DNA of 64,000 bases from Sophora flavescens (taxonomy: Eukaryota; Streptophyta; Magnoliopsida; Fabales; Fabaceae). Below the pieces are notes generated by a model, which had not been told where the DNA came from, ran no database searches, and saw nothing but the letters and a program-made list of their open reading frames with translations. This document shows positions 34,338-45,049 of this stretch, one piece after another (position 1 is the stretch's first letter; each line of letters starts with the position of its first letter). The DNA is taken from positions 65,890,200 through 65,954,199 of the forward strand of contig CM061065.1 of NCBI GenBank assembly GCA_030762895.1, read 5' to 3'. Made by a program: the position numbers and the translations under genes.

Positions 34338-35821
34338 TAGAGGTGGGTATTTGGACTCGGGTCCGCGGATAGTCCGTTAAACCCACCGTCCGCGCGGACT
34401 TGGACACCCTAAAATGCGAGTCCAAAAAAATGCGGGCATTTTGGGTCCGGTCTGTTTAGCCCGTAGGCTTAATGGACTCGGTTCGCGGATTCACGGACCC
34501 GTCCGCGGACTGGAGCTGTTTAAAAATATATATATATATATATATGCCTGCCGGGCCAACAAAAAAAGCTGAAACCCAAAACTAAGCCATCTAACCCTAA
34601 ACTAACCCTACTCAGTAACCCATCTAACCCTAAACTAACCCATCTCACTCACCCATCTCTAACCCTAAACTACTCACTAGTTGTATCATATCAATTCACT
34701 GATTCCCTGTGTGTCGTTCAGCCCATTCTCCACGACCACTTCTCCTTCAACCTTCATCTCCCTCTCCCTGTCTCCCTCTGCGTCGGTCGCCAACTCGCCG
34801 GTCGCCGCCCCCTCCGAAGACATCGTGAGGAACGCATCTCCAAACGATAAGCCCTCTTCCACCTTCCCTTTTCCCTCCTCAGCCACCGCGTGGAAGGCAT
34901 CTGCGAATGGGTTTGATGATTTTTTTTAAGTGCAAAATAACTCTCCGTTCCCCAGCCCTCTCACTTTCCGAGCGGTCGTTAGCCACCGCTGTCGTTCTCC
35001 ACCGTCGTTGTTCATTCTCTTCGTTGCATTACAGCTAGTGTTTAATCTCAACTTCCTTTAGGTTGGTTCTGCTACTATGTCTTCTTATGTTCTATGTTTT
35101 CTTTCAACCACTGTGTGTTACATTGAAGCATCTGGGATTTGTTGCTTACTGATAAATAGATCTGGGATTATGGGTCATGTTTGATGGTAATATATTTTTA
35201 GTTTGTAAATTTATGCTGATGTAGTACATTATTTTTGTTGTCTGGAGGTCAAATTATGTTTGACTTAACTGAAATAGTGTTTCCCTTGAAACCAAATTAC
35301 ATGGAGTTAAGCGATACACTGATACTCTTGAATGTTAAAAAATTTAATCAAGTATGAATTGTGGTTAGATAACGATGGCTCTAGAAAGATCATATTTCAT
35401 TAATCAGTTTTTGATGGCTCTAGAAAGATCATGTTTCATGAGTCCACTCTCTGTAGAACCATGATTGTTTTGATATTTATTCTTTGATTTTAAATCTTTA
35501 TTTTGTTTCAATTTGCCATTTTCAGTGATACTTTTTTGCTGAAGTTATTGTAATTGTAATGGATTTCTCTGCATCTGCCATAATTGAAATAAGGGGACTC
35601 ACACTATCAATAATCACTTGTAATATTTTCTTTTTTTGCCTTATAAAAAAAAGTGTAGAGTCCGCGGACAGTCCGTTTAGTCCGCGGACTATGCAGACTG
35701 GACTTGGACTCTATTTTTCAGAGTCCATTTTTCATGCGGACTATAAAGTCTGGTCCGTTTAAATGCGGACTTATGCGGACCGGACTTAAATAGACCAGAC
35801 TGGTCCGTTTACCCACCTCTA
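34338..35821. mobile_element. Non-autonomous hAT element, 1484 bp
   Basis: Ends are TAGAGGTGGG and CCCACCTCTA (10-bp inverted repeat) with an 8-bp duplication CCTGTAAC (34330-34337 and 35822-35829), which defines the hAT superfamily. Both ends carry GTCCGCGGA / TCCGCGGAC subterminal palindromes. There is no transposase; the left third (34600-35040) is rich in CCCTAAACTAACC and CTCC sequence, resembling a 5' leader, and a short Ser/Pro-rich frame (34681-34929) is not convincing as a gene. Confidence 0.95.
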
Positions 35822-35858
35822 CCTGTAACAGAACCCAACAAACTTAACAAAATGGGTA

Positions 35859-35950
35859 GTATTTGAATACTCACAGTGGTATTCGAGTACTCCCTTAAAA
35901 AATTACCAAATTGCATTTGTAATGGCATACATGAGTTGGTATTTGAATAC
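35859..35950. repeat. GTATTYGARTAC palindromes, LTR of A, distal side of hAT
   Basis: Copies at 35859-35870 (GTATTTGAATAC), 35879-35890 (GTATTCGAGTAC) and 35939-35950 (GTATTTGAATAC). Each differs by one base from the perfect palindrome. Confidence 0.88.
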
Positions 35951-36295
35951 TCTACAAGGGATTTCGAGTTTTCCTTAAAGTAGACCAATATACAACTATG
36001 TCTGTGATTACTTATACCTTAAAAACATTTTTCAACATTTGGCATTTGATAATAGCTCTAATTGATTTCTATTTTTAGGTTTTAGCGTTATTATCTTCTT
36101 AACTTTGTTAAGCCATCTAAACAATCTATGTTACTTGTGACTTACATCAAAACCCTAGAAAAGCATGCATAAACTATCAAAACGATTACAACATTGATCA
36201 TCATCAAAACTCATTTCATATCTTCATTCTTAAACATAGGTGGAGATACTCTTCACGGAAGCACAGTTGAGACTTGTATCTCATCATCATCTACA

Positions 36296-36310
36296 ATCTC
36301 CCCCTTTTTG
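36296..36310 (-). other. Polypurine tract of element A
   Basis: On the minus strand CAAAAAGGGGGAGAT directly precedes the LTR. Element D has the nearly identical AAAAAAGGGGAGAA at the same place. Confidence 0.8.
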
Positions 36311-37297
36311 ATGATGACAACTCCTTTGACAAAAGATCTTCTTGCTTTGCTTTTGTATCAAGGTTTTGATAACTTGTGAATAAGGTGTATCATGATTTTT
36401 GCTGAGAGCTCCCCCTGAATAAATGACACTCCTTTTGAGTAGATTTAGAGAGTCCTACAAAATAAACAGAAAAGCACACCTTTTCTCCCCCTTTGGCATT
36501 ATAAAAAATCATATGATATGTGGAGAGAAAAGACACAATATTCACAAATATATATGTAATAGATGTCATACATGCATAAACAAAGTATATCAAATAAGTT
36601 CAAAGCATGCATACAAACATCCATGATAACATTGTCTAATGTATTAGAGTCAAGTTCATTTACCAACACAGGTATACTAATACAGTCATCATCACACAAA
36701 TCCATGGTGGTATCAGAGCATAAGAGAAATCATACAGTAGTCTGAAATGTATAACATCACATGGGTCATAAAAATAGCATCACAGGGGTCCAGGATATAT
36801 CACAAAAATTGAGAAATCATTTCTCATCATCATTTTTAATTTGCAAACCAATTGCATTTCATGCATATATAAAGGTACATGTTCTACTGCCTGGATGACT
36901 GTATTTATATAAAGGTTATGCAATTAACCCGCACAGAAAGAGGACTAAAGAAATCAAATATCATCATTATCACTATCCTCTTCATCATTAAACTGGAAAT
37001 GCAACCTCTGAACACTGAAATTTCAACATTAGGACCAGATTTTTGCATGGTATTCGAATACACCATGGGGTATTCGAATACTTCACAGAAAATAGGTAAA
37101 ATTTGAAGAGTATTCGAATACACTGTGGTGGTATTCGAATACTATCTGGGCAGAGAGCAAAATTCACATAGATTTCACATATATTTATGCACATTGCTCA
37201 TCCAAAGATCAAATCAAGTTCATATAAGATTAAAAGATCAATATATACAAGATATGAATCAAACATACATGAATCCAAACAACCATAGCATATACGA
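36311..37297 (-). other. Non-coding 3' tail of element A
   Basis: About 1 kb between the RNase H stop and the polypurine tract. No gene is seen. It contains four GTATTCGAATAC palindromes (37050-37142) and a conserved CTCCCCCTTTGGCATTATAA stretch near 36486, which element D also has near 52772. Confidence 0.7.
37050..37142. repeat. Four perfect GTATTCGAATAC palindromes in the 3' tail of A
   Basis: Copies at 37050-37061, 37070-37081, 37110-37121 and 37131-37142, all perfect. Spacings are 20, 40 and 21 bp. Confidence 0.95.
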
Positions 37298-38943
37298 TCA
37301 ATCAATACATGCTTCATCTATGATCCCTAGTTCTCTTCTTATATAAAAGAAGTTTTCTTTAGGCAAGGGTTTGGTAAAGATATCGGCTAATTGTTTATTT
37401 GATTCTACAAAGTATAGAACAATATCTCCTTTTTGAACATGATCTCTTAAGAAGTGGTGCCTTATTTCAATGTGTTTAGTCCTAGAGTGTTGGATAGGAT
37501 TCTTGGATAGATTGATGGCACTTGTATTATCACATCTAATTCGAACTTGGTCCAATTATATTCCATAGTCTAACAATTGTTGTTTCATCCAAAGAATTTG
37601 GGCACAATAACTACCGGCCGCAACGTATTCTGCTTCGGTGGTTGATAAAGCAACACTAACTTGCTTTTTACTAAACTATGAAATTAAGCAATTACCAAAA
37701 ATATGACATGTGCCACTTGTACTCTTCCTATCAAGTTTGCATCTGGCAAAATCCGAATCCGAATATCCAACTAGACTACAACTTGATCCTTTAGGATACC
37801 AAAGTCCTACATTAGTTGTACCTAACCAATATTTCATTATTCTCTTTACGGCGGTTAGGTGAGATTCTTTAGGACTTGATTGATAACGGGCACACATGCA
37901 TACACTACACATAATATCTGGTCTAGTAGCGGTAAGATAAAGTAGAGAGCCAATTATACCTCTATACTTAGTTACATATATCGGATTACCATGTTTATCT
38001 TTGTCAAGATAGGAGGATGTGCCCATTGGTGTGGAAGCCTCTTTTGCCTTGTCCATGCCAAATCTTTTGAGTAGTTCTTTGCAATACTTGGCTTGGTTGA
38101 TGAAAGTTCCACTAGGCACTTGTTTGATTTGTAGCTCCAAGAAGAAGGTGAGTTCACCCATCATAGACATTTCAAATTCACCTTGCATTTGGTTAGAGAA
38201 TTCCTTGCACATAGATTCATTAGTAGCTCCAAAAATAATGTCATCAACATATACTTGAACAATCAAAATATCATGCCTTTTCTTTTTAATGAAAAGAGTA
38301 GTGTCAACCTTTCCTCTTTGAAAATATTTTTGCAAAAGAAATTTTCTAAGTCTCTCATACAAAGCTCTTGGAGCTTGTTTCAAACCAAAGAGAGCCTTTT
38401 TAAGTTTAAAACAAAATTTGGTTTTTTAAAGTTTTCAAAACCGGGTGGTTGATCTACATAAACTTCTTCTTGAATTAAGCCATTAAGAAAAGCACTTTTG
38501 ACATCCATTTGATAGAGCTTAAAATTTATAAGACATGCAAAAGCAAGAAGCAATCTAATAGCTTCTAACCTAGCAACAGGTGCATAAGTTTCCTCATAAT
38601 CTATGCCTTCTTCTTGATTATTACCTTTGGCTACTAATCTAGCTTTGTTTCTAACAATTATACCATTCTCATCTAACTTGTTCCTAAAAACCCATTTAGT
38701 TCCAATAACTTGTTTATTACCAGGTTTAAGTACAAGTTCCCATACATCATTTCTTGTAAATTGATTTAACTCATCTTGCATATCAATTACCCAATGTTCA
38801 TCTTTAATAGCCTTATCAATTGTGTTAGGTTCTACTTGAGACACAAAAGACATAAAATGACATACATTCCTAAGAGAAGAACGAGTAGTTACCCCTTTGG
38901 TGATGTCACCTATCACCTTATCAATTGGATGGTATTTGGTCAT
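37298..38943 (-). pseudogene. Reverse transcriptase and RNase H of element A
   Basis: The first part (38380-38943) carries QVIGTKWVFRNKLDENGI, EGIDYEETYAPVARLEAIRL and YQMDVKSAFLNGLIQEEVYV. A frameshift near 38385 leads to 37676-38383 with QVYVDDIIFGATNE (catalytic YVDD) and SLLYLTATRPDIM. A stop near 37673 separates the RNase H end (IRCDNTSAINLSKNP; HFLRDHV; ADIFTKPLPK). This order, RT after integrase, defines Ty1/copia. Confidence 0.93.
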
Positions 38944-40168
38944 TCTTCACTCCTTAGGAAGTTCCTCATCTCTTTGTTGTTGATCTTGAGGCTCCACACT
39001 TGATTCTTGTTCATTGTCCTTTGCTTGTTCTTCTTGAGAATCCATTCTTGTATCTACAATATCATCATTATGCACTTTCCCAATTTCTTGGGGGTTAGTC
39101 TCATCAAATGATACATGAATAGATTCTTCTATAGTCTTGGTTCTTTTATTAAAAACTCTATATGCTTTACTTGATGATGAATAAACAAGAAAGATTGCTT
39201 GATCCGCTTTGGTATCAAACTTACCAAGATTGTCTTTTCCATTATTAAAAACTTAGCATTTGCATCCAAAGACATGTAAATGTGATATATTTGGTTTTCT
39301 ACCTTTATACAACTCATAAGGAGTTTTCAACAAGATAGGTCTAATAAGCACTCTATTAGACACATAGCAAGCGGTGTTAACCGCATCCGCCCAAAAATAC
39401 TTAGGTAGACAAGATTCATTTAACATGGTTCTTGCTAACTCCTCTAAGGACCTATTTTTCCTCTCAACAAATCCATTTTGTTGAGGGGTCCTTAGAGCCG
39501 AAAAATTATGTTCAATTCCATATTTATCACAAAAACATTCAAATTCATGGTTTTCAAATTCCCCACCATGATCACTTCTAATACATGCTATTTTCAAATC
39601 TTTTTCATTTTGAATCACTTTAGCAAGTTTCTTGAAAGCATGGAATGCATCACTTTTATGAACTAAAAACAATGTCCATGTAAATCTTGAAAAGTCATCA
39701 ACAATCACTAAAGCATAATAGTTTCCACCAAAACTCATTGTCATTAAAGGACCAAATAAATCCATATGAAGCAATTGCAAAGGTCTAGAAGTAGAAACAA
39801 CATTCTTGGGTTTAAAACTAACTCTAGTTTGTTTACCCTTTTGGCATGCATCACATAAACCTTCTTTATTAAATTTTATCTTAGGCAAACCAATCACTAA
39901 ATCCATAGAGATAAGTTTGTTAAGGTGATCCATGTGAATGTGTGCAATTCTTCTATGCCATAGCCATGTATCATCATCTTTACTAATCAAGCATTGTATG
40001 GAAGATGAAAATTCATTCAAGTCAAGCATATATATGTTATTGATTCTCTTGCCTATAAACCTAACTTGTTTATCATGCATACTTTCAACTAAGCAAAATT
40101 TTTCACCAAAAACAACTTTAAAGCCTTTATCACATAGTTGACTAATGCTTAACAAGTTATGCTTAAGA
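38944..40168 (-). pseudogene. Integrase of element A
   Basis: The frame 39253-40155 contains HHCC zinc residues (WHRRIAHIHMDHLNKL; CDACQKGKQ) and the catalytic D-D-E residues in LLHMDLFGP, IRSDHGGEFEN and TPQQNGFVERKNRS. Stops follow at 39250-39252 and near 38944, in the variable linker to RT (38944-39250). The frame enters from element B at 40173 with GLKHNLLSISQLCDKG. Confidence 0.93.
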
Positions 40169-40361
40169 CCTTCTGATGAATGTGCAATTTATGTTAGTTT
40201 GGAAGTGTAATCAGGAAAGAATTTGTAAATAATCTTAGAAATCATAGGAAAAGTGATAGGAAAATACATACTTTGATATGAATAAAGTTTGGATTAGAGT
40301 TTTGATCCTTTTATATTAAAAATATACTCAAAATATGTTGAAAGTATGCAGGAATAGTAGT

Positions 40362-40592
40362 CCAGCGCTCAGCTCTGGAACCAAGCGCTCAGCCAGGACA
40401 GAAACGGAAGAAACCAGCAGGAGCAGGGCATGAACCAGCGCTCAGTGCTGGTGTTGGGGCGCTCAGCGCCAGGAGGCACACAGCAAGGCAGTGCTCAGCG
40501 CCAGCCTTGGGCGCTCAGCGCCAGCTGAGACAGAGAGCAGGTTTTCGGGTTCAGAAGCCAGCGCACAGCACTGGCCAGCGGCGCTCAGCGCT
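40362..40592. repeat. GCGC-TCA-GCGC palindrome array, 5' LTR of B
   Basis: About seven copies or near-copies of a stem-TCA-stem motif. Perfect examples are GGCGCTCAGCGCC at 40458-40470 and 40510-40522; others are altered (CAGCGCTCAGTGCTGG). The array ends about 20 bases before the TATA box. Confidence 0.93.
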
Positions 40593-40612
40593 AGGGCGAC
40601 ACGCAGAAACTC

Positions 40613-40618
40613 TATAAA
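40613..40618 (+). promoter_or_regulatory. TATA box, 5' LTR of B
   Basis: TATAAA, 440 bases into the LTR; the same box is at 61075-61080 in the other LTR. Confidence 0.65.
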
Positions 40619-41487
40619 TGCGATCTTTGACAGATTGAGAGTGATCTTTCACTCATTTTTTACATTCTCACTTTGGTTCATCGTTTTCTCTGCACTTCCT
40701 TGAAGATTCAACCTTGGGAACAAGAATTGGAGCTTCAATGGAGTCTTCCTTCCACATCTACTCAAGTTCATCTCTCTTATCTCTTTCTATCATGAGTAGT
40801 TAGATCTCTTAGGTTAGGTTAGGATGATTTTAATTGGAGTTTGATGTAATTGACTTTGACTTCTGATTTCAATTCTATTTCATTCAAATTGAGTAATTGC
40901 TTCTATGTTGAATGCTTTTCTTGGATTGATCAACCTTGAAATGATGTTAGAGTCAATTTCACAATTGGAAAATTGGTTATTGAATTGGAATTGAAGTAGA
41001 TTGCCATTGGAATGTTGATTCTAGCAATAGAACTATGTTTCAATGCATTCTTATGAATCTCATGCTTAATGTTTGTGCTAATGCTTGAATGACCTCATGA
41101 ATTAGGCTTCTTAATTAGTTCAAAAGGATTATCACCTAAGGAATTAGGGATAAATCTAGGTTAGTGATTTGAATGTCAATTGAATGGAATGAATTGGAAT
41201 TTGGATTGAATAAAGTTACATCAAGTGAAGATTGAATGATTCCGATGCCTAACCGCTTTTGCCTATATTGAATTCATTCCTTAATTGCTATTGTTTAATT
41301 CATTGTTGTGACAACTCTAAATGCAAAAACTCATAAACACTTGGAAACATGAAACTCATTGGTTCAAATAGCTATTTCTTAAGCTATGTTGATACTTGAC
41401 AACAATCCTCGTTGGGAACGATACTTTACTTTCACTATTATTACTTGTTGCGATTTGGTACACTTGCGAACCCAATCAACAAGTTTT

Positions 41488-41505
41488 TGGCACCGTTGCT
41501 GGGGA
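41488..41505 (+). other. tRNA-Asp primer site of B
   Basis: TGGCACCGTTGCTGGGGA follows the LTR by six bases and fits the 3' end of plant tRNA-Asp with two mismatches. Confidence 0.8.
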
Positions 41506-41653
41506 TTGTTGATTTCAATATCAATGAAACAAAGGCATTGCTAATTTGGACATAAATTTTTTTTTTTTTGATTCTCATTTTATTAATTGGTTTTCATTGC
41601 TATAATTCTTCACTTGGATTTTTGTTTTGTGAGGAAAGTATCCACTATAGCTC

Positions 41654-42223
41654 ATGGACATATTTGAAACTACTCTTTTTGCTCAAAGAAAACTTATTGC
41701 ACAACAATTGGAGTTGATGTCTAAACAACTTCAAGTCATGCAAGTGAAGGCAATGAAACCATTGCAACCTACATGTGATTTTTGTGGTGCACACCATAAA
41801 TTTGAAGATTGTGAGGTGAAATTCAATGCAAATGAGGGGGTTTGTTACATGGAGAACCTTATGTGGGAGCAAGATGCACCACCTCACCATCAATTCAATT
41901 AGTCACTAGATAGAGTGTCCAACCTTGAAAATGTTTTAATTCAATTTATTGGAGCCACTCAAATGAAATTCAAGGAGATACAAGCTTCAATCAACAATCT
42001 TGAGATTCAAGTTGAGACATTATCGGAGCAATTGGGTTGTTTTGTGCAGAAAAAGATAGAGTTGGTAAGAGAGCAAGGGTCACATGTTTGGGAAACGGTT
42101 GAGCAAGAAGAAGAAGTGCTTGTAGAAATGAAAAGTGAACATGACTCAAGAGAGGTAGTGGATGAAAAACAAAAAGAAAGTGTAGTTTTAGAAGTAGATG
42201 AAAAAATAGAAAATCAAAAATAG
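41654..42223 (+). pseudogene. Gag remnant of element B
   Basis: One frame with a TAG at 41900-41902. The first part contains a CCHC-like motif (CDFCGAHHKFEDC) and VCYMENLMW, resembling the middle of Athila gag. The second (41915-42223) resembles the gag coiled-coil segment (NNLEIQVETLSEQLG) followed by a charged tail. The capsid N-terminus is missing. A further short frame starts at 42246 and is cut by element C; it resumes at 50242 and ends shortly after. Confidence 0.65.
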
Positions 42224-42686
42224 TGACATCGAAGAGAAACCAAGGGTGATACAAGAAGAGATTCATATGACTAAGACTCAACCCTTGGTGATTGAAGAGA
42301 AGAGTCCTACGCAAGATGAGTTTTACATGCTTCAAAAATGGGGGAACACATATCCCAAATGCTTAATTGTTGGAGCATGGGAACATTCTTGTCCCTATGC
42401 CAATTATATGGGATTGTTACTGATAAGCCTCTGGCTTATCTAGTTTTATAACTAGTAAGACTGTGGTTTATGTGCTAATTATTCGAGTTCAATCTCGTTT
42501 TCGCCCAAATTTGGCCTTGTTTTGTTCCTAAGTTAGACTTTGACTCGTTCTAGGCATTTTTAGTAGTTTTTAGTCTATTTTGAATAGAATTACGCTTTTT
42601 GTTTCTTTTTATTGTTTCAGGTTAGAAGTGAAGCTCGGAGAGTCAAGGAAAGTCAAGAAACAGTGGAAATTGCCATTCTGGAGATA

Positions 42687-42947
42687 CTCGCCCCGCGAGT
42701 GGATGCTCGCCTCGCGAGCCTGAAGATTAGCTAAGCAGCAACAGTCATCCTTTCTGTCTCGCCTCGCGAATCATGAAGACCCTGGAGGACAGAGACCATC
42801 ACGGCCTAGCCGTGATGAAGGTCACGGCTGTGAAAGACTAGGATTTGAAGCCTCGCCACGCGAAACATACTCTCGCCTCGCGAGAGTCCAATTTGAAAGC
42901 GCGCCAATTTGAATATTCGCCACGCGAGAGAATGCTCGCCTCGCGAG
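42687..42947. repeat. CTCGC-N3-GCGAG palindrome array, 5' LTR of C
   Basis: Stem CTCGC and GCGAG with spacers CCC, CTC or CAC. Examples are 42687-42699 (spacer CCC), GCTCGCCTCGCGAGC at 42705-42719, TCTCGCCTCGCGAGA at 42871-42885 and 42935-42947. One CACGGCC palindrome lies in the middle. Confidence 0.94.
42797..42838. repeat. CACTA-2-like CACGGCC palindrome pair in the LTR of C
   Basis: CATCACGGCCTAGCCGTGATG (21 bp; stem of nine with a CTA centre) followed after a short gap by GGTCACGGCTGTGA, the same order as in CACTA-2 at 27461-27497. Confidence 0.92.
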
Positions 42948-42967
42948 AGTGCGCAGATCCTGAATCC

Positions 42968-42973
42968 TATATA
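42968..42973 (+). promoter_or_regulatory. TATA box, 5' LTR of C
   Basis: TATATA in CCTATATATTG, 547 bases into the LTR and about 20 bases after the last palindrome. The copy in the 3' LTR is 49394-49399. Confidence 0.6.
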
Positions 42974-43816
42974 TTGCTGTTTTAGGGCAAAATGGACGAG
43001 ATTTTGATTCTCCACTGATTTTGTAGCGTTTAGGCCGAATCCTTGTTACTCTGGAGCTACGTCTCCCTCTTTTCTTCTTTTATTTTACAATGGTGGTTAA
43101 TTCCGATTGTTCGTTTGTCGTTACGGGCATGAGGAGCTAATCCCCTCGTCTAAGGGATCAATGAAGCCACCCATGGCGGTATAGTGTTCATGTGATGTAT
43201 GTTTCTCTCCCTTCTCTCAATTAATGTTTTCCAATTCTGATTTGATTGTGTTGATCATATGCATGCGTGATTGACTTGTTAACGTTGATGAGGCTTAGTC
43301 GGCAATTCGCGTTTAGAACTTGAATTGGGATCACTAATTGAATATTGCACGAGAGTGAGTAGGAGATTAGTGCAACCTTATAGGGAACAAGAATTAATAG
43401 AGTTTGATGATTAGGGTTATGAGACCTAGTAAGTAATTAACTCAATCATCGAATACGTCCTATTGAGCACGACAGTGGATATAGGAGAATTTGGGGGTCC
43501 TGGTTGACATTGTAATTGAACTTAGGGAAGAATCATCATCACTTAGGTACTATGCATGATTGGGTAGGTGGATTTGAGACCTTAGATATTTTAATTTCAG
43601 ATTTTAATACCTTAGTTTTATTAGATTTGTTAATTGAATTGCAATCCTATTTTCTCCCTCTCAACCATTTGCTGTTACTTAACCAACTTATCGAATTTCT
43701 CGCGAATTAGTTGAATTGGTAGCCCAATCCTTGTGTTCGACCTCGGTAAATTCTTACCGTGTTTATTTTATTACTTGCGACGACCCGGTACACTTGCCGG
43801 TGACTCAACAAGTTTT

Positions 43817-43834
43817 TGGTGCCGTTGCCGGGGA
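43817..43834 (+). other. tRNA-Asp primer site of C
   Basis: TGGTGCCGTTGCCGGGGA fits the 3' end of plant tRNA-Asp at 17 of 18 positions and lies six bases after the LTR, as in Athila elements. Confidence 0.88.
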
Positions 43835-43971
43835 TTGGCACAACCAATTTTCCTAATTTTTAGGGAATTTGATTATTTGGTTAAGCTGTTTTTATTTTTA
43901 TTTTTCTGTTATTTAATTATTATTATTTCTCTCTATTTCTTTGATTCCACTTGGTCTTGCCCTGTTTTTGT

Positions 43972-45024
43972 ATGCGAGGTACCCTTTCACAAGAGGACTT
44001 GCTATTTGATTCGGAGATCACCAAGACCGAGAAGCGCTTAAGGAAGGAAGCCAGAGAGCGGAAGAGGCTTGAAACAATTGAATTTGAGAGGATGGCCGAA
44101 GAAAACCCTCCTCCTCCTCCTCCTCGTTACAAGCCTCTCTTCGAGTACGATCTACCCAACTTGGGTGATTGTGATTCTTCTATCGTGAGGGGCAGCCTCA
44201 ATACAGATTCCTTCAGAGTGGAAGGATGTGTCACATTCCAGATCCGTGAGAACCAATTTGATGGGAGTGGCAAGCAAGACCCTCATAGACACATCACTCG
44301 CTTCCTTGAAGCTTGTGACATGCAGAAGACAAGAGGAGTCACTCAAGATGAGTTTCGCTTGCGGCTTTTCCCTCTCTCTCTTAGGGATGTCGCTCGCGAT
44401 TGGTTTGACAGCTTGGATCGGAACAGTATCAGAACTTGGGAGCAAATGGCACAAAAGTTCCTGACCAAGTATTTTCCTCCTCAGAGAGCGGCACAAGCAA
44501 GAGTAGCCGTCACATCTTTCAGGCAGACAGAAGATGAAACTTATAATGAAGCCTGGGAGAGGTACAATGTGTTATTGAGAAGATGTCCCTCTGCTTTCTT
44601 TGACCCGGTCTCCAAGGTTCAACATTTCTTTAACGGGTTAAAGGGACGCTACCAGATGAATTGTGATGCCGCAGCTGGCGGTTCTTTTTCATATTTATCG
44701 GCTGAGGATGGATGGGCATTATTGGAGAAGATGTCATATAATGATTACAACCGTGGTAGGGAAACCTCAAGTGGAATCAGTTCTGCGACAATGGAAGCCA
44801 TTCTAGAGCAAAACAGACTGTTGAAGATGCAGAATGAGGCATTGTCTGGGAACAAGAAGGTTAATGCGATACACGAGGGGATGCCTCCGGGTTGTGAAAA
44901 TTGTAATGGAGATCATGACACTCGGAGCTGTCCGTTCAATTTCTCTCAGGAACATGTGGACTCATGCCACAATTTCTATGACAGTGTGCCCCAGAACAAC
45001 TATCAGAGGAATGGCATGAAATGA
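43972..45024 (+). CDS. Gag of element C
   Basis: The chosen start is the ATG at 43972 (MRGTLSQEDLLFDSEITKTE), shortly after the primer site. The frame codes for an Athila-type gag: a basic, proline-rich start (EENPPPPPPRYKPLFEY), then the capsid region (HRHITRFLEACDMQK; LRLFPLSLRDVARDWFDSL; KFLTKYFPPQRAAQARVAVT). It ends in a degenerate CCHC-like segment (CENCNGDHDTRSC). A small shift just before the TGA at 45022 separates it from the downstream frame, which continues the same protein. Gag packages the element RNA in particles. The frame has no internal stop. Confidence 0.93.
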   Translation: MRGTLSQEDLLFDSEITKTEKRLRKEARERKRLETIEFERMAEENPPPPPPRYKPLFEYDLPNLGDCDSSIVRGSLNTDSFRVEGCVTFQIRENQFDGSGKQDPHRHITRFLEACDMQKTRGVTQDEFRLRLFPLSLRDVARDWFDSLDRNSIRTWEQMAQKFLTKYFPPQRAAQARVAVTSFRQTEDETYNEAWERYNVLLRRCPSAFFDPVSKVQHFFNGLKGRYQMNCDAAAGGSFSYLSAEDGWALLEKMSYNDYNRGRETSSGISSATMEAILEQNRLLKMQNEALSGNKKVNAIHEGMPPGCENCNGDHDTRSCPFNFSQEHVDSCHNFYDSVPQNNYQRNGMK

Positions 45025-45049
45025 CTACGAGAATCAGAATAGGGGGTAT

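Larger units (their letters stand above)
33312..36295 (-). mobile_element. 3' LTR of element A, about 1.49 kb without the inserted hAT
   Basis: Plus-strand ends are TGTAAGATG and ...CATCTACA; the right end abuts the pyrimidine complement of a polypurine tract (36296-36310). It contains a hAT element (34338-35821), a repeated GATACCTCACCAACA / GGGATGCCTCACCC block (about 33720-34030) and GTATTCGAATAC palindromes on both sides of the hAT. Other parts show no gene. Confidence 0.85.
40174..41481 (+). mobile_element. 5' LTR of element B, 1308 bp
   Basis: Matches the 3' LTR along its length. It keeps about 65-70 bases near 40690-40760 that are absent from the 3' LTR, plus an extra GCGCTCAGCGCT copy near 40580. 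It contains the GCGC palindrome array upstream of TATAAA at 40613. Confidence 0.92.
42421..43810 (+). mobile_element. 5' LTR of element C, 1390 bp
   Basis: Starts TGATAAGCCTCTGGCTTATC, a short inverted repeat of its own, and ends GTGACTCAACA. It carries the CTCGC palindrome array (42687-42947), the CATCACGGC palindrome (42797-42817) and a TATATA box at 42968. Confidence 0.96.
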
